A stretch of DNA of 64,000 bases, taken from contig LATX02000189.1 of NCBI GenBank assembly GCA_001466705.2, positions 62,001-126,000 on the forward strand, given 5' to 3'. The translations under genes were made by a program, and so were the position numbers. Source of the stretch: Moniliophthora roreri. Taxonomy: Eukaryota > Basidiomycota > Agaricomycetes > Agaricales > Marasmiaceae. The stretch's first letter is position 1. Every line of letters begins with the position of its first letter. Below are positions 20,839 to 30,828 of this stretch, piece after piece. Under the pieces are notes generated by a model. That model was not told the origin of the DNA, did no database searches, and saw nothing but the letters and a program-made list of their open reading frames with translations.

Positions 20839-22187
20839 TCGTCTTCCATGATGTTCAACAGCTCTTTCTGCTCCTCGTGGCTGTACTCCTTGAACATTGC
20901 CTGAATTTTCACATAAGCGTCTCTTGGGGTCTTCTTTACGGCCTTTTCCGGGGTCTTCTCCGTGTTCTTCATCGGGCAATCTCGACTAAGGTGTCCTTGT
21001 TTGGCGCATCGGAAGCACCTTCCGTCCTTCATATATTCTCGGCGGTCCTCTTCGGACAGCCGCCCGGTCTCCATCCGGTTAACCGTGGTCTCCTTCTTCT
21101 CGAATCTCTTCTTCTTCTCATTCGCCATCTGGAATCTGCGAGGCTTCTGGACAGCCTTTGCGTACTTGTATTGTTCATCAAATCGGATAGCCGCTTCGTA
21201 CCATCCGTTTAGATCCTTGGGTCGGCCCTGGGGTTGGTTCAGGATTTTATCTGCCAGCACGAATGGCAGTCCTTTTCGGAAGATGTGGGACAGGGCTTCG
21301 TCATCATACCCGGACTCGTCCGCCAATACTCGGAACTCGTTGACATAATCATCGGCTCGTTCTCCCATCTTCATTTCTTCGATCCGAAGCTGTGCATCGG
21401 CTTTGATATCGATAGGAAGGTAGTGCTTTTTGAAGGCGGCCTTCAAATCCTTCCATTCTAGTTTCTCGTCACCGTCCTTCCAATCGAAGATCAGATCGGT
21501 GTTCTTCTGCTTCCATGCTTGGGTCTCTTTTCCTCGGAGATATGACAAAAAGAAGAGGCATTTCTTTTCGTCAGTATCATATTCTGTGGGATGCATTCGG
21601 AGATAGATCTCAACTTCGGTGAGGAACCTCCGCGTTTCCTTTCTATTGCCATCAAAGGGTTCTGGGGCTGCTACCTTCACCCCTTTGTCCTTCTTCTTCT
21701 CTTCTAGCACAGCAGTCGCAACAGAGATGATCATCTCCTCTTGCGTCTTCGGTTTCTGCTCGCGTTTCGGGGTTGAGCTCTGTTCTCCCGACATTTCTGT
21801 TTCTTCTGGTCTGGGTTCTTCTACAGTAGGAGTAGAGGGTGTGATAAATCCCGATGATTCGGTCGAGTTCTTTGTTCCGGTTTCTGACGTTTCGATATTC
21901 CCGAAGAAGGGCAAGTCTGTCAATGTGGATAGAGGGGTCGAGTTGTTCCTCTGCTCGTCGTCTGGTCGTATTTCTTCTTCTGTCGTTGTGTCGGGCCCAA
22001 GCACGTCGGAGAGCTGTCGGATGGCTTCGCGACGGTGATGGCGGGTTATAATTGTACGCCTGGTCGATTCGGGGTGTCCCGAAAGTCCGATCCCGATGTT
22101 CTGAAGCCGTCGTGTAAGTTCGATATCGCGATCGACGCTTTCTTCTTCTTCCGCAGTAAGTCTGGCTCGTGGGGGAGTCGTGGTGCC
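20829..22187 (-). CDS. Element 2 gag; frame open to 22187 but first ATG only at 21794
   Basis: Structural protein with capsid-like part (FLTEVEIYLRMHP, RADDYVNEFRVLADESGYDDEA) and a CCHC knuckle CFRCAKQGHLSRDC; ends NIMEDEGF-TAA. The frame is open from a TAA at 22188-22190. Sequence homologous to the element 1 gag start (TTPPRAR for MTPPRAP) is present but lacks ATG: about 18 nt including the ATG are absent here. The first ATG in phase is 21794 (MSGEQSS). Either initiation is at 21794, losing over 100 conserved-looking residues, or a non-AUG codon is used. The capsid and knuckle region is intact in both cases. Confidence 0.85.
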   Translation of the reverse strand, partial: GTTTPPRARLTAEEEESVDRDIELTRRLQNIGIGLSGHPESTRRTIITRHHRREAIRQLSDVLGPDTTTEEEIRPDDEQRNNSTPLSTLTDLPFFGNIETSETGTKNSTESSGFITPSTPTVEEPRPEETEMSGEQSSTPKREQKPKTQEEMIISVATAVLEEKKKDKGVKVAAPEPFDGNRKETRRFLTEVEIYLRMHPTEYDTDEKKCLFFLSYLRGKETQAWKQKNTDLIFDWKDGDEKLEWKDLKAAFKKHYLPIDIKADAQLRIEEMKMGERADDYVNEFRVLADESGYDDEALSHIFRKGLPFVLADKILNQPQGRPKDLNGWYEAAIRFDEQYKYAKAVQKPRRFQMANEKKKRFEKKETTVNRMETGRLSEEDRREYMKDGRCFRCAKQGHLSRDCPMKNTEKTPEKAVKKTPRDAYVKIQAMFKEYSHEEQKELLNIMEDEGF

Positions 22188-22213
22188 TTAACCCTGATAG
22201 GTCGGCGATCTGG

Positions 22214-22436
22214 TCAGCTTGACCTTATGTTACGTTACTTGTGCGCAGCAACGTCAAACTACCCAACTATGACGTAGTCAGGAAGCTCGTAAGGTTCAAG
22301 TTCAGAGTTCAAGTCAGAACTAAGAGGTGGTCTCTTCGTTCGTAACTTAAGAGGTTCGTGTCGCTGCTAGAACAAGGTTTATGATTAACCAGGTCAAGCT
22401 GAAGAGCCTGGAGCCTAGTTATCGCTGCTTAAATAG
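22214..22436 (-). promoter_or_regulatory. Element 2 TATA-like box, inferred RNA start and self-primer site
   Basis: Minus strand: TATTTAAG near 22429-22436, then about 30 nt on TTCAGCTTGACCTGG (complement of 22389-22403). The primer site AGGTCAAGCTGA (complement of 22214-22225), 2 nt beyond the LTR, pairs with 12 nt of that start. The match is the same in elements 1 and 3, supporting self-priming. Confidence 0.6.
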
Positions 22437-22626
22437 TACAATGTATCTACGATTACAAACGAGTTGGAACTCAAGAGAACGTCGCAGAATACATACATAA
22501 TATACCAATGGAATCGGAGAGAAAGAGAAAGAATGTTCGTTATATAATAATTCGAGAAGGAGTCAGAAAGTGAAAGAAATAATTAGTAATACACGCGGTC
22601 ACATGAAAGTCTGTAGCGTTGTAACA
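22228..22626 (-). repeat. Right (5') LTR of element 2, hybrid
   Basis: 399 bp. R-U5 part is identical to 15483-15665, whereas the U3 part resembles the element 3 LTRs much more than the left LTR of element 2. It is flanked on both sides by internal element sequence, as in a tandem pair sharing one LTR. Confidence 0.85.
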
Positions 22627-22861
22627 TTACCCCCGCACTAGGGGCGAAATTCCAATCTCGCCACTGTCCCATCCGATAACGTTACCTCTCTGAACGATTC
22701 CTGTCGTCCAGAGTATACCCACTCATAATTTTCCTCGGCATTTTCTGTTGCGACCGTCGTCTCACTACTGCTCTCCATCTCCGTAGAGCTCGGTGTCGGG
22801 GTCACCCCCATAGATATCATCTCCAGGAGATGACGAGCGCTGGGGAGGGTGGTTCCGAGCA
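22627..22861 (-). mobile_element. 3' end fragment of a further element copy
   Basis: Starts with the PPT (complement of TTACCCCCGC) and encodes the end of both third-region frames (YEWVYSGRQESFREVTLSDG in frame A; YGDGEQ in frame B). It is cut at 22862 by an N. It is close to, but not identical with, the corresponding parts of elements 2 and 3. Confidence 0.85.
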
Positions 22862-22862
22862 N
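22862..22862. other. Single-N scaffold join
   Basis: Element sequence stops on the left and unrelated sequence starts on the right. By analogy with 6197 and 11229 the join is suspect; true neighbours of 22861 and 22863 are unknown. Confidence 0.85.
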
Positions 22863-23314
22863 ATTGTTCTATGATCATTTCTGTTCTAAGTCGTCTTTCT
22901 GTTTTGATGTCTCCTCTAAGTACCTCTGTACTGTTTGACTGCAGCTTGCACTTTGCAGATGTCATAGAAAAGTAAAGTAGAAGTTAAAATCCCATTGATA
23001 GCACTTTGAGAGCTTGGTTAACTAGCCAATGCGTTCATTGGGCCATAGTTAGATTCCCTACAGGTTTCAGGAGTGATCCACTTTGGATCTGATACTTAGA
23101 TAGGTTAGAAAGTACAGCTTAGACACCTCTGTATAGCATATCATATAGCTCTTCATACTTTCTAAGGTACCACAGCTTCTCTAAGGCAATGACTAGCAGA
23201 CTGGGCTCACTCTAGTCCTTATTACCTATTATCTCGTGTCATATTAAAGTGTTCCAATTCAGAAATAGTATAAAATGAATAAAAGTGGGTCTTTTCTAGG
23301 TTCGACATATTAGT
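22863..23314. other. Unassigned sequence between N gap and element 4
   Basis: About 450 bp, AT-rich. A short minus-strand frame reads LRGDIKTERRLRTEMIIEQ next to the N, without recognisable family. No LTR end or gene could be identified. Confidence 0.4.
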
Positions 23315-24762
23315 GACCAGGTCAGTTGCACATATTTCCCAATGAATTTCCAGTAGAAGTTCCCAAACCCTAAAAAGGCATGTACTCCTTTTACTGTTTT
23401 TGGTGGTTCCCATTCTGCTATCCCTGTGAGCTTCACAGGGTCCATTGCCATGTAACCAGGTTGGATCACCATCCCCAGAAATATGACTTCAGTGACGTCA
23501 AACTCGCACTTCTCAGGTTTGAGGTAGAGATCATGCTCTCTGATCCGGCACATCAATCTCTCAGTCCACTCCTGATGTTCCGCTCAATTCTTTGAGAAGA
23601 GTAGGATATTGTCCATGTAAACCACACACCATCCTTCATCGATGAAGTCAGAGGGGATATTGTTCATAAAGCTTTGGAACATTGCTGGCGAATTGCTTAA
23701 CCCAAAGAACATGACTGTGGGTTTGAATAGTCCTTGGTTCGTTTTGAAAGCAGCCTTCCATTGATCTCCATCTTTGATCCTCACGTTATTGTACCCATTT
23801 CGAAGGTCCAGTTTTGTGAAGACGTTTGCTCCCTTTAACTTGTCAAGCAGCTCCGATATCAAGGGTAGTGGATACACGTTCTTCACTGTCCCTTTGTTCA
23901 AATCTCAATAGTCTTGTGTGGGCCTTAGAGCTCCCTTTTCCTTTTTTGCAACAAAGAAGAAAGGGGAAGCTATTGGTGACTTCAATTTCCAAATGTAACC
24001 TTTGTGTAGGTTTTCTTCCAAAAACTTGTCTTGCTCTCTCTGTTCAGCCAGGCTTAGGGGGTATAGTTTGCAATTCTGGGGTATGAAATCCAGTTGCAGT
24101 TCAATGGCATGGTCATAAGTTCAGGAAGGGGGAAAATGTTCCGATTTTCCCTTCTCGAAACGCTCTTGATATCCCTGCAAGTAAGAGGGGATCAACTCAT
24201 CTATCTTTCTCTTGACTTCTTGCTGCTGATGTGCCAATTCCTGAGAAGCAGTGATCTTTGCGCTGATTAAAACTTCTTCAGGAGTATTATCAAGTATGCC
24301 CATGAACCTTTTGATCTGTAATCTCTGTCTTGGTAAAAACTTTATTTCTCCCATTTCCCAATCGATTTGGGGGTTATGATAACAAAGCCAAGGTAATCCT
24401 AGGATCATATCTTCATCTCCAATCCCTGATATCATAAAGTTCTCCTTGAATTTCTTCTCCGCTATTCTGAATTCAAGTTCTACTATGTGCGAGATCCATG
24501 CAGTTTTATTCAGTGTCCCATCAACATTGAACACCTTGATTTTCTCTGGGAGCTGGATCCATCTTTTCCCTAATTTTCTCGCCAAGGTTGTGCTGATAAA
24601 CCTTCCTTCTGCTCCCAAGTCCAATAGAGCTTGTGTCTCAATGATTTGAGTTCCCACTTTGTACTGAAGAGGAATATGCATAGAATTTCGATCCATCTTA
24701 GCTAGTACAAAGTGTGAAATTGTTACAGGCAGTGGAGACATTGTCCTCTTCCGCCGCTTCAA
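23315..24762 (-). pseudogene. Element 4 pol remnant (protease and RT)
   Basis: Protease-like part has ALLDLGAEGRF, where the catalytic DSG motif has become DLG, so the enzyme is dead. RT retains MFFGLSNSP and VYMDN in place of the catalytic YMDD, again a lost key residue. Stop codons separate the pieces. The GGGTTTT slip site at the gag end is still present (24762-24768). Confidence 0.85.
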
Positions 24763-25013
24763 AAACCCTTCTGCTCCATAAGGTCAATTAACATGTTTTT
24801 CTCCTCCTCTGTTTGGTCGTTAACCAGGGCCCTAATCTTGGCGAATCTTTCTTCTTTCGAAAGCTTCTTCAGCTCTTCTTTCTTCTTTTCTTTCTTCTTC
24901 ATAGCATCCAGACAGTCTCTGTTACAGACTTTTTCCTTAACTAACTCTTTCCCCCTGATCTTTACCTCTATGCTTCCCTTTCTATCGGACTCGTACACAT
25001 TCCCAGTTTCCAT
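24759..25013 (-). pseudogene. Element 4 gag, C-terminal piece
   Basis: The element 4 part runs from 24914 to 24759: second half of the knuckle (C then LDAMKKKEKK), Lys/Glu-rich, ending LIDLMEQKGF-TGA. Residues before it in this frame belong to the solo LTR at 24920-25384 and are not Gag. Confidence 0.8.
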
Positions 25014-25384
25014 TCCCTTCTCACATACATGCTTCTCACTTCATTGGACTTCTACACCTTCCCTGGTCCCCATTTGCTTATCCCCTTGTATTTGTATTAC
25101 TCATTTCCCGAGAGCTCGGGAAACATTATGTAAACACCGAACTCTTCGCTTTCTATATGTAGTTAGCGTTACAACGGTTGTACTGTATTTAAGCGCTCAA
25201 GCTGAGACTCTAAGTCCTCAGCTTGACCTGGTTAATCTATACTTGTGTCAAACACCGATATTTGGACCTCTGAACTTCGGTAACCACTGAACGAACTCTA
25301 ACTTGAACTTGTGAAGCTGCTTGAGCGAAGGAGACACTTCATCAGAGTAGTCAAACTAGACGTTGCTGCACAAGTAACGTAACA
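24920..25384 (+). repeat. Solo LTR in opposite orientation, TSD GTCTC
   Basis: 465 bp from TGTTACAGAC to AAGTAACGTAACA, flanked by GTCTC at 24915-24919 and 25385-25389. It contains the TATTTAAG box and CAGCTTGACCTGG start motif in plus orientation, so it is the only plus-oriented LTR here. It interrupts the gag knuckle of element 4. No internal sequence remains, as after LTR-LTR recombination. Confidence 0.88.
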
Positions 25385-25407
25385 GTCTCTTATTTGGTGA
25401 CCTCCTC

Positions 25408-25807
25408 TGTTACGTTACTTGTGCGCAGCAACGTCAAACCACTTAGCTATGACGTAGCCAAGAAGTTCGTAAGGTTCAAGTTTCTGAGTTCAAGTCAGAA
25501 CTAAGAGGTGGTCTCTTCGTTCGTAACTTAAGAGGTTCGTTCTGCTGCTAGAACAAGGTTTATAGTTAACCAGGTCAAGCTGAGGAGCTTGAAGCCTAGT
25601 TGTCGCTACTTAAATAGTACAATGTATCTACAATTACAAACGAGTTAGAACTCAAGAGAACGTCGTAGAATACATACATAATATACCGATAGAACCGGAG
25701 AGAAAAGGAAAGAATGTTCGTTATATAATAGTTCGAGAATGTAATCGAAAGAGAAAGAAATAATTAGTTATACACGTGGTCACATGAAAGTCTGTAGCAC
25801 TGTAACA
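25408..25807 (-). repeat. 3' LTR of element 3
   Basis: 400 bp; differs from 32218-32617 at only a few positions (for example CACGTGG versus CATGCGG near the end). PPT GCGGGGGTAA abuts it. Confidence 0.93.
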
Positions 25808-25818
25808 TTACCCCCGCA

Positions 25819-26937
25819 CTAGGGGCGAAATTCCAATCTCGCCACAGTCCCATCTGCTAACGTTACCTCTCTGAACGATTCCTGTCGCCCAGAGTATACC
25901 CACTCGTAATTATCCTCGGCGTTTTCCGTTGCGGCCGTTGTCTCATCACTGCTCTCCATCTCCGTAGAGTTCGGTGTCGGGGTCACCCCCGTAGATATCA
26001 TCCCAAGCAGACGTTGAGCGCTGGGGAGGGTGGTTTCGAGCAATTCTTCGCGACCGTCGTTTGAGACGACAATCTCAAGAGAGGTGACCAGGCGCAGCCT
26101 TCCCGCATACTTGACAACTGTAGCTCTGGCATTCTCGGCCGCGGTGGTACGCCACTCTGCACACAGGGCAGAGAGGTACTCGTACACTTCGTCTGTCATG
26201 TCGCCGTTGTTGGTCGGAGACGAGGATGGCTCGCTCGACGACGCTTCTTCGAGGTCTTCGTCGTCCCACACTGACCGAGTTGTCGGGTCCCGGATCAGTG
26301 TTCGGGGAGGAATCGGCGTCGGCCGACGGTTCGCGAGCGATCGGGTCAGGGGTGTTTCGGTCGGTGGTAAAGGTAATCCGGAGGGGTTGAAAGAAGGGGT
26401 TGAATGCTCCGTCGGCACGGAACGGTACCGTGGCGGGGGGGTCGCAGTTGTCGCATCCCTGAATCTGGGGGGAGTGGATGCTCTCCATATCGGATTCGAC
26501 GGCCTCGGCGCCTGAATCGCTAGGGGTTGGCGTTCGGATGCCGATGGAGGCGGCATACATAGGGGGGCTGTCGGGTTCGGATGGGGGAATGTGCTCGACG
26601 ACGATGGATCCATCATTGGAGGCGTCGTCACTGGAGGGACTTGGGGGGTCTGGGTAAACGAGGGAAGTAGGACTTGAAGGGGGGGAGGCGAGTCGTTCTG
26701 GGGAATGAAGGGCGGTTGGCTGTCTGGTTCTATTAAATGGCCTAGATAGACCAAAGCTTGGGGTGGGGATGGAAGGGATCCTGTCATACTGGACGCAGGC
26801 CAGCTCTGTCGCTCGTCGAATTCGTTCAACGTAGGCTGTGTGGGCCATCCAAAATTCTGGGCTGTTTGGATTTGCATCGCAAACATCCTCGGGGACGGTA
26901 CCTGCAGCGTTAAGTACATTGGGTGCATCGTCATCAT
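25819..26937 (-). CDS. Element 3 third region, frame A
   Basis: About 370 open codons homologous to frame A of element 2 (RSVWDDEDLEE, DEVYEYLSALCAEW, LEIVVSNDGREELLE, VYSGRQESFREVTL). Its own first ATG lies in the 61-nt segment and is probably not used. If that segment (26902-26962) is spliced out, the ATG at 27307 leads into this frame. An in-frame TGA at 27086-27088 in the shared N-terminus blocks this copy. Confidence 0.6.
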   Translation of the reverse strand: MMTMHPMYLTLQVPSPRMFAMQIQTAQNFGWPTQPTLNEFDERQSWPASSMTGSLPSPPQALVYLGHLIEPDSQPPFIPQNDSPPPLQVLLPSFTQTPQVPPVTTPPMMDPSSSSTFPHPNPTAPLCMPPPSASERQPLAIQAPRPSNPIWRASTPPRFRDATTATPPPRYRSVPTEHSTPSFNPSGLPLPPTETPLTRSLANRRPTPIPPRTLIRDPTTRSVWDDEDLEEASSSEPSSSPTNNGDMTDEVYEYLSALCAEWRTTAAENARATVVKYAGRLRLVTSLEIVVSNDGREELLETTLPSAQRLLGMISTGVTPTPNSTEMESSDETTAATENAEDNYEWVYSGRQESFREVTLADGTVARLEFRP

Positions 26938-27307
26938 GAGAATATGCAGGCGGGCACGGTACCGTTACTGGACCTTGCAGAACGAGGCCGCCTGCAGCAC
27001 CCGCTGTAGCGTTATACGCTAAGTTTGCAGAGTAAGTGTTTGTTTCTTGGACAATTCGATCCAAGGCAGCTCGTTGTTCGCGAAGTCAGATTAAGCCATC
27101 GACAGTGATTCGGTGTACTGGAGAGGCTTCGGTCCCAAGCCTGAGGGCGTCGTCGTGTTCACCGGTGTTGACGAGGTAGAGGAGTTCGAACGGGGAGGGA
27201 CAAAAGGGGCCAGTGTAATGGACTTGGTCGGGGTTTTCTGTATGAATGGGGGGAGGAGGAAGAGGTCGGTCGTGGAGGTTGGAAGAGGTGGCTTGTTGGC
27301 TGGACAT
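26075..27307 (-). pseudogene. Element 3 third region, ATG plus frame B (zinc-knuckle product), two stops
   Basis: ATG 27307 is 21 nt after the pol stop. The frame reads MSSQQATSSN, PSPFELLYLVNTGEHDD, TGA at 27086-27088 (arginine in element 2), then NTYSANLAYNATAG and, without leaving phase, through the 61-nt segment (PPAYSHDDDAPNVLNAAG) into MAHTAYVERIRRATEL and the first knuckle CPVCRVAYHRGREC. It stops at TGA 26075-26077 inside the second knuckle, at the arginine of GHLSRDC. This copy shows that the unspliced message would link the common N-terminus to frame B. Confidence 0.7.
26902..26962 (-). other. 61-nt candidate frame-switching intron in element 3
   Basis: Minus strand GTACCGTGCC...TTAACGCTGCAG, with a branch-like TTAAC before the acceptor. 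Element 2 has exactly the sequence expected after its removal. The ends also share an 8-bp direct repeat (ACGGTACC), so a slippage deletion in element 2 is the alternative. Length is 1 modulo 3, so presence or absence selects frame B or A. Confidence 0.5.
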
Positions 27308-27328
27308 GTTGTTGGATGATGATTTCTC

Positions 27329-30300
27329 CTACAGTTTATGCTCGATTATATAGTCCAGATATATTTCCATTGCGTTTGCTAATTCTTCTTTTTCCTTCCA
27401 TTCGTTGTGAGAAGAATCGTACCCTTTCCAGGAAACCAGGAACTTCTTCGGGGTCCTTTTTGGCTTGTGACCCACAATTGCTTCGATTTCGAACTCCTCG
27501 TGGCCGTCTACTATGTCCGGGGGTGGTTCCAGATAATTGGCTCCATGTTCATCTGTTTCCTTGTACGGTGACAACAAGCCGACGTGGAAAACGGGGTGTA
27601 TTCTCCATTGTCTCGGCAGTTTTAGCCTATACGTAACAGGCCCCATGACTTCCTCTATTTCGAAAGGTCCTTCTCTTTTTGGTGATAGTTTCTTGGTGGG
27701 ATATCCGAAGTCCAGGTTTTTCCCTTCTAGCCATACCTTTTGTCCCTTTTCGAAGACGTCATTCTTCCTATTTGTCCTTTCTAGTACCTTTTTCCTGGTG
27801 AGCTCGATCATCGATGAGGTTTCTTCTCTAAGCCGTTTTAGTTCCGACAACCGTTTTTCTACTGATGGAACGTTGGTTTTTCCGAACACTGTTGGCAACG
27901 GCCTAGGGTGATATCCCATGGTCATGAAGAACGGGGAATGATGGGTGACAGAGTGGGTTCTATTATTGTGTGCAAATTCTGCCATATGCAGATGTTTGCT
28001 CCATTCCGTCTGTTGTTTTCCGCAGAAGAATCTTAGGTAAATTTCGACTTCCTGATTGACTCTTTCAGTTTCTCCATCTGTTCGTGGATGATAAGCGGTA
28101 CTCATCGAGTGTTTGACTCCCAAGAGTCTGGCCATCTCTTGGAAGACTTCCGCTGCGAATCTTGGGTCCCTATCCGAAATAATCCTTTCCGCCAGGCCGT
28201 ATCTTTTGTATACATGTTGGAAAAGGAGTTCCGCAGCCTTCGTTGCGTCCAATTTCTTGGTGCAAGGGATGAAAATTACCCCCTTCATAGACGAATGGTC
28301 GACCACGACCATTATTGAGTCCGATCCATCAGACTCGGGGAGATCTGTGATCAGATCCATCGTTAAAGTTTGGAAAGGTACTGCATTTGGTACTCCCGCA
28401 ATTGGCAGAATTCCTGCCACGGATGGATGTGTATTGACTTTCATCTGCTGGCACGGAGCACAGCCATCAACGAAAGCTTTGATGAATTTGGCCATCCCGG
28501 GCCACCAAAATTCTCTTCCCACCAGGTCGATGGTTCCGAACTGTCCTGGATGTCCAAAAGGTTGTCCTTCATGAATTGTCTTAACGATTTCTCTTCGTAA
28601 TCCGATGTCATTCGGTACATAGACTCGGCCCTTGTAAAAGAGTAGATCATCTTCGAATTTCCAATCAGAAAGGGAAGACTTAATTGGGGGAATTCCTTGA
28701 TCGAGTAAAGACTCCAATGCGCTGGCGTGGAAATCATCTTTTCCCAAAGTTTCCTTCAAGCGGCGTTGGAGGTCCATGTCGATCATATTGATGAACAATG
28801 TATCTGGCAACAGTATCACATTGTCGTTATCTGTATCCTCGTGTAGAATATGATCTGGCCTTCTTGAAAGAGCATCGGATTGTATCATTTGTGTTCCGGG
28901 GACATGGACTAATCGAAGATCGAACATCGACAAGAGAAGACTCCACCGTGCCTGCCTTCGATTTAACTTTTGCGCTGTTCTGAAGTACGTCAGGTTTTTG
29001 TGGTCCGAGAGAATTGTTACGGGGAAACCATTGCCCATTACGTAGTGCCGCCAGGTTTGCAGGGCTCTAACGATTGCGAATAGTTCCCGATCATAGATCT
29101 CGTAGTTTCGTTCTGTGGCGTCAAAGGCGTGTGATATGTAGCCACAAGGATGCCATCCGCCATCGGTCCCTTTTTGTCGTAAAACCGCTCCAGAAGCCCA
29201 TTTCGATGCATCTGCTTCGATAACAAATGGTTTCGAAGAATCGGGGATCTGTAACAGTGGTTGCTGTGAGAATTTTCGTTTAAGGGTTTCAAACGCATCT
29301 TGGCAAGCATCATCCCATGTAAACGCTACCCCTTTCTTGGTGAGATCGTAGAGAGGTCTCGCAATTTCCGCATATCTGCCGATGAATTTCCGATAGAAGT
29401 TGGCGAACCCAGTAAAGCTTCGGACCCCTGTTACCGTCGTGGGGGCAGGCCAATCTTGAATTCCTGCTAATTTAACTGGATCCATTCCGATAGTTCCGGG
29501 TCGAATTACTAGACCGAGGAATATTACTTCCGTAACATCGAATTCGCATTTTTGAGGTTTCAAGTAGAGATCTTGTTCCTTTAACCGTTGGAGAAGCCTC
29601 CACGAACGCTTTCTATGCTCCTCCTCGTTCGTAGAATAAATGAGGATGTCATCCATATACACAAGACACCATCCTTCCGCCATGAAGTCCAATAAAATAT
29701 CGTCCATGAACACTTGGAAGGTTGCCGGCGAATTCATCAATCCGAAAAACATAACCGTGGGTTCGAACAGTCCTCGATTGGTCTTGAAAGCTGCTTTCCA
29801 TTGATCTCCATCTTTGATCCTGACGTTATTGTAGCTGTTACGTAAATCAAGCTTGGAAAAGATAGTTGCTCCACGTAACTTGTCAATTAGATCTGAAATC
29901 AATGGCAATGGGTACGCATTTTGACTGTTCCATCATTCAATCTCCGATAATCCTGTGTTGGCCGTAGCTTCCCTTTTTCTTTCTTGCCCACAAAGAAAAA
30001 TGGAGAGGCATTTGGGGATTTCGACTTCCGAATGTATTCTTTTCGGAGGTTGTCGTCAAGGAATTTGTCCAATTCTTGTTGTTCCGGTACCGTTAATGAA
30101 TAGAGTTTGCAATCTTTGGGTACAAAGTCCGGTTTCAAATCAATGGCATGGTCGTAATGTCGAGATATCGGAAATCGTTCGGCTTCCTTATCTTCGAATT
30201 GTGCTTTAAACCCATGGAGATAATCGGGAACCAGTGTTTCGAAAGTTTGTTCCTTCTGTTCGACTTGATGTGCCATTAATTGTGAGGCCGACATCTTGGC

Positions 30301-30828
30301 CCTGATGTCGATTCGGTTGATGATCTGTTCCGGTGTTTCGATATCAAAGATGTTTTCTCGACGAGGTATCCTAATGTACTGTTTCGGACGGAATAGGACT
30401 TCTCCAGATTTCCAATTAACGTCTGGGTTGTATTTCTGTAACCAAGGGAGTCCTAGGATGATGTCTTCTTTCCCTAATCCAGAGAGTAGGAACGTATCCG
30501 TCAAGGTCTTTGTTCCGAATTGATATGTAGCCGTTACCGAGTGTGTGATCCAGGCTGTTTTATTTGGCGTTCCATCGACATTAAAGACTTGAATATTTTC
30601 GGGAAGTCTTTCTCGTGAGAGCCGCAGCCGTTTTGCCGTTTCAGGAGCCATGAAAAGACCCCCTGCTCCTGAATCCAGGAGCCCGTTTATTCCGACTTTT
30701 TCTGATCCAACGTTGTAAGACAAAGGGATTCGCATAGAATTACGATCTAACTTAGCTAATACAACGTTCGATATCGTTATTGGTGGGGGCGGAGAGAGAG
30801 TCGGCCTCTTCCACCACTTCAAAAACCC
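27329..30828 (-). pseudogene. Element 3 pol, one single-base frameshift
   Basis: Domain order as in element 2: protease LLDSGAGG, RT with YMDD (near 29650), RNase H, integrase with HHCC and DDE motifs, chromodomain EEFEIEAIVGHKP...KGYDSSHNEW. The only break is near 29920, where a run of five T in element 2 is four here, ending one frame at GTVKMRTHCH instead of GTVKNAYPLPL. Otherwise the two halves are open, so inactivation is recent or a sequencing error. Confidence 0.9.

Larger units (their letters stand above)
15483..22626 (-). mobile_element. Element 2: coding-intact Ty3/gypsy chromovirus
   Basis: LTRs at 15483-15877 and 22228-22626 bracket gag, pol and a third coding region, all on the minus strand and all without premature stops. 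Polypurine tract GCGGGGGTAA abuts the left LTR. There is no target duplication: left flank is AGCAC, while the right LTR is followed directly by a PPT and the end of another copy (22627-22861). The two LTRs agree in R-U5 but differ strongly in U3, so they are not a simple pair from one insertion. Confidence 0.9.
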
